From: JAWKOK01 sp963765875
Lineage (GTDB): Bacteria > Chloroflexota > Anaerolineae > Caldilineales > Caldilineaceae
Length of the DNA stretch: 64,000 nt
Assembly: GCA_963765875.1 (NCBI GenBank)
Contig: CAVXYK010000011.1
Coordinates: 124,001 to 188,000 of the forward strand
Direction of reading: 5' to 3'
Positions within the stretch are counted from its first letter, which is position 1, and each line of letters opens with the position of its first letter. The notes under the pieces were generated by a model, which did no database searches, had not been told where the DNA came from, and saw only the letters and a program-made list of their open reading frames with translations. The translations under genes were made by a program, and so were the position numbers. Shown here one piece after another: positions 57,697 to 64,000 of the stretch.

Positions 57697-59168
57697 TCCC
57701 ATTCATGATCCAGCGGTACGGGAAGGGGAAGCGTACCAACTTGGGTGGCAACATGCGCAGCCGCCCCGTCTCGTTCACGGCGCTGCGTCCGAAGGCTGTG
57801 ATGGCATCGTCGATATCATCCAGATTCTCGCGGATCGTCATGCTCCATGTGCTTGGCCCAGATGTCGGTGCGCAGTTCTCGCACCAATTGCCCCTCGGCA
57901 TCGACCACGCCGAACGAGACCTCCGAGTCGTAGGTCATGCTACGCATGCCAATGTTGGCGCTGCCCACGATGGCGTACTCGTCATCCACAAGCATGATCT
58001 TGGCGTGGATGATGGGATCCATCTCGCCCTTGCGCAGGAAGCAGCCGATGACGCTGCCCGCGCCGGGCTGGCTTGAGCAGTCTGCCAGATACTGGAAGGC
58101 CTTGCCCCGCTGCTGAAGCTCGTAGTGCTTGCGCCAGTCGCCCTTGCGGCTGGGCACGGTGACCAGCACATCGACGCCGCGCTTGATGGCTTCGCCCAAC
58201 TGCACGACGATATCATGGGGATAGAGCGGGTCCTGGGGACGACCGCTGATTGGCGGATCCTGGAACGAGTAGAAGTACTGATCCTCCATGTAGATGTAAC
58301 GTTTTGCCTGGCGAATGCCGTTCAGATAGGCGGCCCAGATGGTGAACTCGCCCTGCTTGGACCAGGAGAATCCGCCGCGCTTGAGGACCGGATAGGTGCG
58401 CAGCAGTTGCAGCGAATGGGGTCCGGCCGGCGCAATCGGTTCATCCTTGAAGAGAGTCGGCAGCGTGCTCGACAACCGCGGCGCTGTCTGTCTGCGTCCC
58501 CCGGCATCATTCCAGCGTTCGGCAAAATGCAGTGCCACGTCATGCACAGCCGGGCCGTCGATCTCCAGCCAAACGTCGTGAGTCGGCGCGCCCTTCTCGG
58601 AACGATCCGGTTCGACAGGGTTACAATCGTAGGTGTCCCAACGGGCGAAGAGAAAATCGCCCGAGCCCAGCAAGGCCCGCCAGTCGCTGCCTCCATCATC
58701 GCCGGGAGAGCGGAAAACGATGAACTTCTGATGATGACTGCCGAAGGTGCTGGTACGCCTGTCACGCGCGCCCTCGCCGCCGGCTGCGGTGATCCGTTCT
58801 GCAACCTTCTTGGCATGGGGATCGTGGCCGGAGGCCAGGAAGCGCACCTGCACGCCGGCCAGGGCGGCCTCTTCCAGCAGCGATTCGGCATCGGGACCGT
58901 CAGCGGTCTCGCCCAGGACCTTGACCGGCTCAATGCGCCAGGCATGGATCCAGAGGTGGCAGGCCGATGGATCCTCACTGTCGGTCATGGCGCGGATCAG
59001 CTCGTAGGCACGTGCCATATAGTCGGCCCCACTCAATATCGGCGTTACCCGATTGCCGTCCGTGTAAGGATGCACCAGGGCGGAAGGGTGGCGCGATGGC
59101 GGCGGAAACCCTGTGTCATTGTCGACGTCGAGAAACCATTTTTGGCGCAATTCATCGATTGTAGGCAT
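57656..59168 (-). CDS. Phospholipase D-family protein, one frameshift near the C-terminus
   Basis: ATG 59168 starts MPTIDELRQKWFLDVDNDTG. Two HKD motifs are present: SHHQKFIVF (about residue 145) and IIHAKIMLVDDEYAIVGSAN (about 410), each with the catalytic His and Lys and the second with Asp. The region YIYMEDQYFYSFQDPPISG precedes the second motif, as in eukaryotic-like PLDs. The frame ends at 57816 after MEHDDPRESG, but one extra base near 57829-57834 gives ENLDDIDDAITAFGRSAVNE and a natural end at 57656. No signal peptide is seen. It would hydrolyse phospholipids or act as a transphosphatidylase. Confidence 0.82.
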
Positions 59169-59239
59169 CTTGTATCCTTGCTGGATTCTGTTGACATTTC
59201 GTTTTCTCGGAGGGGAATCCCGCTGCGCAACTATTCAAC

Positions 59240-59348
59240 TATGGGGAAAATAGAACGCGGATGGGGCGGATTTGGCTGATCATCGCGGATCAAATCAAAA
59301 AAAACCAGCGAAAATCCGTCAGATCCGTTCAATCCGCGTTCTATCGGA
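59240..59348. repeat. CGCGGAT-type long imperfect palindrome
   Basis: AATAGAACGCGGATGGGGCG (59250) is mirrored by TCAATCCGCGTTCTATCGG (59329), with GCGGATTTG and AAAATCCGTC words between. It lies upstream of the phospholipase gene. It matches the class at 35930 and 37262. Confidence 0.8.
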
Positions 59349-59394
59349 CATCGCGCTGAATAGCAGCCGGCCTCAGCCCTTGCTGCGACCACCA

Positions 59395-60138
59395 TCAGAT
59401 TCGGCCGTCCCGCTTCTGCGTCGGCGTCATATCCATACGCCAGACATTGGCGCGCTGCGGCAGCGTAGCCACAAAAACGACGGCTTCCCCCAGGTCTTCC
59501 GGCTGAAGCATGTTGAGGCGCGAGTCCTCGCTGGGCGGTTCGGCGCGCAGATCGAGGATGGCCGTGTTGCCCTCGCCGGGGTTGATGACACAGGCACGCA
59601 CATTGGCCGGATTGCCCTCTTCATTGGTGATTGTGGTCAGCGACTGCATGCCGATCTTGGATGTTGCGTAACCGACGCCGGAAAGGAGTGAGGCGTGGGT
59701 TGCCGCCCGTGAAGCCACGTTGATGATGGTGCCCTGCTTCCGCGCCATCATGTCGGGCATCAGGGCCTTGGTGAAGAGGAAGGCGCTGGTCAGGTTGACC
59801 TCCAGGAGCGTTCGCCACTCTTCGGCGGATGTGTCGTGAATGCTGCGGGCAGGCACGTTGGTCCCGGCGTTGTTGACGAGGATGTCAATATGGCCGAGAT
59901 GGGTCTTGGCCTGGGCAATGGCCGCTAGAATCTGGCCCTCATCGCCCACATCACACAGACAATTGACCGCTTCCACACCCATCTTCCGGGCCTCGAACGC
60001 CACCTCGCGCAGCTTCTGCCCGGAGCGCGCCACCAATGCCACGTTGGCCCCCTCTCGCGCACAGACCAGTGCGATACCCCGGCCGAAGCCGCTGCTGGCC
60101 CCGGTGATCAACACGTTCTTGCCTTGCAAACGTTTCAT
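59395..60138 (-). CDS. Short-chain dehydrogenase/reductase
   Basis: A 247-residue protein from ATG 60138 with AAAGGA upstream; the longer ORF start at 60195 has no ribosome site. The NAD(P) loop is VLITGASSGFGRGIA, followed by NNAGTNVPARS and the catalytic region INVASRAATH with YATSK (Tyr and Lys). The tail ends QRANVWRMDMTPTQKRDGRI, a form seen in SDRs close to 3-oxoacyl-ACP reductases. The substrate is not evident. It lies downstream of the Gfo/Idh gene, separated by a palindrome. Confidence 0.85.
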   Translation of the reverse strand: MKRLQGKNVLITGASSGFGRGIALVCAREGANVALVARSGQKLREVAFEARKMGVEAVNCLCDVGDEGQILAAIAQAKTHLGHIDILVNNAGTNVPARSIHDTSAEEWRTLLEVNLTSAFLFTKALMPDMMARKQGTIINVASRAATHASLLSGVGYATSKIGMQSLTTITNEEGNPANVRACVINPGEGNTAILDLRAEPPSEDSRLNMLQPEDLGEAVVFVATLPQRANVWRMDMTPTQKRDGRI

Positions 60139-60200
60139 GGATTTTCCTTTGTGGGTTCTGATGAAATGGTTCCCGGTAGCGTTTTGATCCGGCAATACAT

Positions 60201-60229
60201 GTAGGGACAGGTCTAAGACCGGTCCCTAC
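60201..60229. repeat. GTAGGGACAGGTCT palindrome
   Basis: GTAGGGACAGGTCT-A-AGACCGGTCCCTAC has one mismatch. It is the fourth copy of this sequence in the window and lies between the Gfo/Idh stop and the SDR start. Confidence 0.85.
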
Positions 60230-60242
60230 GCGTTGTCGCTCA

Positions 60243-61334
60243 TCAATCCTCCGCCTGCAACGGAAACTTCACCGGCGCATGATCACGCTGCGATCGGTAA
60301 ATCGCCTCGATCAACTCAACGGCCTTGCGTCCCTCAACACCGTCAACCATGGGCGCACGGTTTTCGAGAATTGCCTGCAGGAAGTCCTGGATCTGGAGCT
60401 TGTGATAGAAGGTGGCAGGGTCCACCGACTCAAAGGTGGCGGCATCCTCAGCGTTCCAGCCCTCCAGCAGCCCTTCCTCACCGGGAACCGACCAAACATC
60501 GTTGACCGGCGGTTCAAGGACCGCCGTCATGCCCGCAATGAAGGGAGAGCCACCGTCCGTCTGCACACCGACCGACGCGCCATTGGATCCGTGGATATGG
60601 ACCTTGGTGTAGATGCCCGGCTTCTGCGAGTTGCTGGCGACGATGTTGCCGACGCCGCCGTTTTTGAATCGAATCAGGGCCAACGCCGTGTCTTCAACTT
60701 CGATATAGGGGTGGTTCAGGTTCTCCCAATAGGCGAAGACCTCGTCGATGGGCCCCATGAGCCACTGGAGAATATCCAACTGGTGAGGCGCCTGGTTCAC
60801 GAGCACGCCGCCACCCTCGCCCGCCCAGCTGCCACGCCACGGATCCGAATCGTAGTACGCCTTGTCGCGCCAGCCAAGCATGAGCAGCGTGCCCAACGCC
60901 GGCGTGCCGATTTTGCCTGCATCGATGGCATCTCGGATGCGCTGTACCGGCTCGTAGAGGCGACGCTGGCTGATGATGCCCAGCTTGATCCCGGTCTCAT
61001 CGGCCACGGCCAGCATATCGTCACAGTCTTTCAGATTGGAAGCCATCGGCTTTTCCAGCAACACGTCTGCCCCTGCTCGGGCAGCCTGGATGCCCAGTGG
61101 CGCGTGCAGCGGGTGCGGCGTACAGATCGAGACGGCATCGACCTGAGCATCGGTCACCATCTCAGCGATGTCGGTGTACGCTTTGACGCCATACTGGGCG
61201 GCGAATTCATCGGCCCGGCCCAGGTCGCTGTCGCAGACGGCAACGAAGTCGGATTCGGGCAACTCGGCGAACGCGCCCGCGTGGGTGTGTCCAACCTTGC
61301 CGCAACCAATCAGCGCTGTTCGTACTTTTTGCAT
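60243..61334 (-). CDS. Gfo/Idh/MocA-family oxidoreductase
   Basis: About 363 residues; ATG 61334 follows GGAGAATCAAA. The Rossmann loop is TALIGCGKVGHTHAGAFAEL, the catalytic Lys lies in VLLEKPMASNLKDCDDM, and GGGVLVNQAPHQLDILQWLM holds the conserved Gly-rich loop and His. A C-terminal beta sheet with GVGNIVASNSQKPGIYTKVH follows. It has the usual length. It belongs to a different subgroup from the copies at 18.2, 20.0 and 34.9 kb. The substrate is probably a sugar or cyclitol. Confidence 0.88.
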   Translation of the reverse strand: MQKVRTALIGCGKVGHTHAGAFAELPESDFVAVCDSDLGRADEFAAQYGVKAYTDIAEMVTDAQVDAVSICTPHPLHAPLGIQAARAGADVLLEKPMASNLKDCDDMLAVADETGIKLGIISQRRLYEPVQRIRDAIDAGKIGTPALGTLLMLGWRDKAYYDSDPWRGSWAGEGGGVLVNQAPHQLDILQWLMGPIDEVFAYWENLNHPYIEVEDTALALIRFKNGGVGNIVASNSQKPGIYTKVHIHGSNGASVGVQTDGGSPFIAGMTAVLEPPVNDVWSVPGEEGLLEGWNAEDAATFESVDPATFYHKLQIQDFLQAILENRAPMVDGVEGRKAVELIEAIYRSQRDHAPVKFPLQAED

Positions 61335-61384
61335 TTTGATTCTCCAATTTTGTGACTCTTGTGAGCCCGCTATTTGTTGGTCTT

Positions 61385-61480
61385 TATTCACCACGGAGAC
61401 ACGGAGGAAACACAGAGGTTCACAGAGGAAAAGCTCTTTCTGTCTGCTCCAATCTGTGGCTACGTTAATCTGTGGCTGCC
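61385..61480. repeat. CACGGAG/CACAGAG-type repeat
   Basis: TTCACCACGGAGACACGGAG followed by GAAACACAGAGGTTCACAGAGG begins at 61387, and the mirror words ATCTGTGGC occur at 61451 and 61470. It closely resembles the element at 44346. It lies between two minus-strand genes. Confidence 0.75.
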
Positions 61481-62673
<1,193 letters not shown>

Positions 62674-63187
62674 GGGTGGACCTCAGATCATTGGTGGACG
62701 TGCGGATTTCGCTAAATCTAAGTAGAAGTCTGCCAGTCGTTACAAAAAGTGCCGGGGACTTCCCGATGCTGAAACCTCAGAATCAGGGTGAACTCACTCG
62801 CTTTTTTGCCTAAGTTCCCGGCACTTTTTTCGCACAACCGACAGATGCTCACTTACACTGAAAACGCTACAAATAACATGAATTTTGTAGGTCCGACTTG
62901 CAGTCGGACTCCTTCGGTGACCTCTGGATCCGTCTAGCACGCGGACCTTGTCACACTGCAAGTGTGACCTACGAGACTCATGGTCCCGTTCTGTTTTCAG
63001 TTTAGTCACCATTATGGTGGATATTCAGTGTGAGACCAAAAGCAAAAAAAGCGCATCGAGTCGAGCCAAATGGAAAGGTGACGAATGAGGCGGAGTTGTC
63101 AAGGTATGGAGTCCAGAGTTAGAATGAAGTCATCCATTTAGCAAAGCATTCGCTTCGCAAGAAACAGGAAGGAAGGACAGGAAGATC
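62674..63187. repeat. Intergenic region with two palindromic elements
   Basis: Positions 62744-62830 are bounded by AAAAAGTGCCGGGGACTT and AAGTTCCCGGCACTTTTTT (an 18-base inverted pair, one mismatch). Positions 62887-62972 are bounded by GTAGGTC and GACCTAC, with inner hairpins GTCCGACTTGCAGTCGGAC and GTCACACTGCAAGTGTGAC. The remaining 200 bases hold the acyl-CoA dehydrogenase promoter and the AGGAAG ribosome site. No gene is seen. Confidence 0.7.
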
Positions 63188-64000
63188 ATGGCGAAACCGA
63201 CGTTCCGTTGGGATGATCCGTTTCTTTTCGATGATCAGTTGTCAGACGAAGAACGCATGGTGCGTGATGCAGCGCGCGACTACTGTCAGGGCAAGCTGAT
63301 GCCCCGCGTGCTGGAGGCAAACCGCCACGAGATTTTCGACCGTTCCATCTTCGATGAGATGGGCGAGATGGGCATGTTGGGACCCACGATCCCGGAAGAG
63401 TATGGCGCTGCCGGTCTCAACTCGGTCTCCTACGGGCTGATTGCGCGTGAGGTGGAGCGGGTCGACAGCGGCTACCGCAGCACCATGAGCGTGCAAAGTT
63501 CGCTGGTCATGTACCCCATCTACACCTATGGCACGGAAGAGCAGCGTCAGAAATATCTGCCCAAGCTGGCCTCCGGCGAGTGGGTCGGCTGCTTCGGCCT
63601 GACCGAGCCCAATCACGGCAGCGACCCCGGCAGCATGGAGAGCCGCGCCACCAAGGTCGACGGCGGCTGGACACTCCACGGCAACAAGATGTGGATCACC
63701 AACTCACCGGTCGCCGATGTCTTCGTGGTTTGGGCCAAGGGCTACGGCATGGGCGACAATGAACACGGCATCCAGGACGGTGACATCATCGGCTTCATCC
63801 TGGAGAAGGGCATGGAGGGGTTGAGCGCGCCCAAGACCGAGGGCAAGTTTAGCCTGCGCGCCAGCAGCACCGGCGAGATCGTCATGAACGAGGTTTTCGT
63901 GCCGGACGAGAACCTGTTGCCCAACGTCAAGGGGCTGAAGGGGCCGTTCGGCTGTCTCAACAAAGCCCGCTTCGGCATTGCCTGGGGCGCGCTGGGCGCT
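63188..64000 (+). CDS. gcdH: Glutaryl-CoA dehydrogenase (acyl-CoA dehydrogenase family), 3' end outside window
   Basis: ATG 63188 follows AGGAAGATC. The 271 residues seen match the N-terminal and middle domains of GcdH: DPFLFDDQLSDEERMVRDAA, SGYRSTMSVQSSLVMYPIYT, then YGTEEQRQKYLPKLASGEWV and CFGLTEPNHGSDPGSMESRA (FAD/substrate binding). WTLHGNKMWITNSPVADVFV follows. The enzyme oxidises and decarboxylates glutaryl-CoA to crotonyl-CoA in lysine and aromatic breakdown. The catalytic Glu is in the missing C-terminal part. A short insertion (GYGMGDNEHGIQDGD) between two strands of the middle domain is longer than usual. Confidence 0.88.
   Translation, partial: MAKPTFRWDDPFLFDDQLSDEERMVRDAARDYCQGKLMPRVLEANRHEIFDRSIFDEMGEMGMLGPTIPEEYGAAGLNSVSYGLIAREVERVDSGYRSTMSVQSSLVMYPIYTYGTEEQRQKYLPKLASGEWVGCFGLTEPNHGSDPGSMESRATKVDGGWTLHGNKMWITNSPVADVFVVWAKGYGMGDNEHGIQDGDIIGFILEKGMEGLSAPKTEGKFSLRASSTGEIVMNEVFVPDENLLPNVKGLKGPFGCLNKARFGIAWGALGA

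Noticed and set aside
58125..59279. Plus-strand ORF (384 residues)
   Set aside because: It is antisense to the phospholipase D gene with both HKD motifs.
60279..61355. Plus-strand ORF (358 residues)
   Set aside because: It is antisense to a Gfo/Idh gene with complete family motifs.

Overview
The window looks like chromosomal DNA of a heterotrophic member of the Chloroflexota (Anaerolineae/Caldilineae type). This is inferred from the style of the genes, since no rRNA or ribosomal protein gene is present. The clues are substrate-binding lipoproteins with Ala/Pro/Glu-rich linkers after the lipobox, a high density of sugar ABC transporters, a large MalT-like LuxR regulator, DUF4386 membrane proteins, and many intergenic palindromes. 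I found no tRNA, rRNA, CRISPR array, transposase or phage gene.

Layout. 1-16 kb, minus strand: a UroD-like methyltransferase cut by the window edge; a sugar block (GH32-like glycosidase, MDR dehydrogenase, RdgB-like pyrophosphatase) downstream of a monosaccharide ABC transporter preceded by two LacI-type operators; then a complete Opp-type transporter whose last gene is L-rhamnose mutarotase. 16-23 kb, plus strand: DeoR regulator with a near-consensus promoter, PhyH-type dioxygenase, two Gfo/Idh/MocA oxidoreductases around a DUF433/DUF5615 toxin-antitoxin pair, UroD-like protein, sulfatase-like hydrolase. 24-38 kb, plus strand: an ABC sugar transporter coupled to a sulfotransferase, then a second ABC transporter in which one permease is fused to a signal peptide and a seven-bladed beta-propeller and which ends in a cyclic-nucleotide-type MscS channel; then another Gfo/Idh, UroD-like protein and sugar isomerase. 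38-50 kb, minus strand: housekeeping and redox genes (nucleotidyltransferase, VOC, CMD, SthA, aldo/keto reductase) and a CotH kinase - DUF1003 - VTC polyphosphate polymerase - DUF4956 cluster. 50-57 kb, plus strand: SRPBCC protein, LuxR/MalT regulator, two DUF4386 paralogues, small conserved protein, quinone-reductase-like MDR. 57-64 kb: phospholipase D, SDR, Gfo/Idh and ceramidase-like genes on minus, and the start of glutaryl-CoA dehydrogenase on plus.

The two most notable things are the propeller-permease/MscS-CNB operon (28.2-34.9 kb) and the architecture of palindromic elements. All four junctions between a binding-protein gene and the next transporter gene carry a strong palindrome, and two wider repeat families fill the gaps between genes: GTAGG...CCTAC hairpins, and long imperfect palindromes built from CACAGAT or CGCGGAT words.

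At least 22 single-base frameshifts interrupt otherwise well-preserved genes. They concentrate between 36 and 54.5 kb, and about 19 are one extra base. This looks more like insertion-biased consensus error than old decay, so broken genes are annotated across the frameshift, with the positions given.
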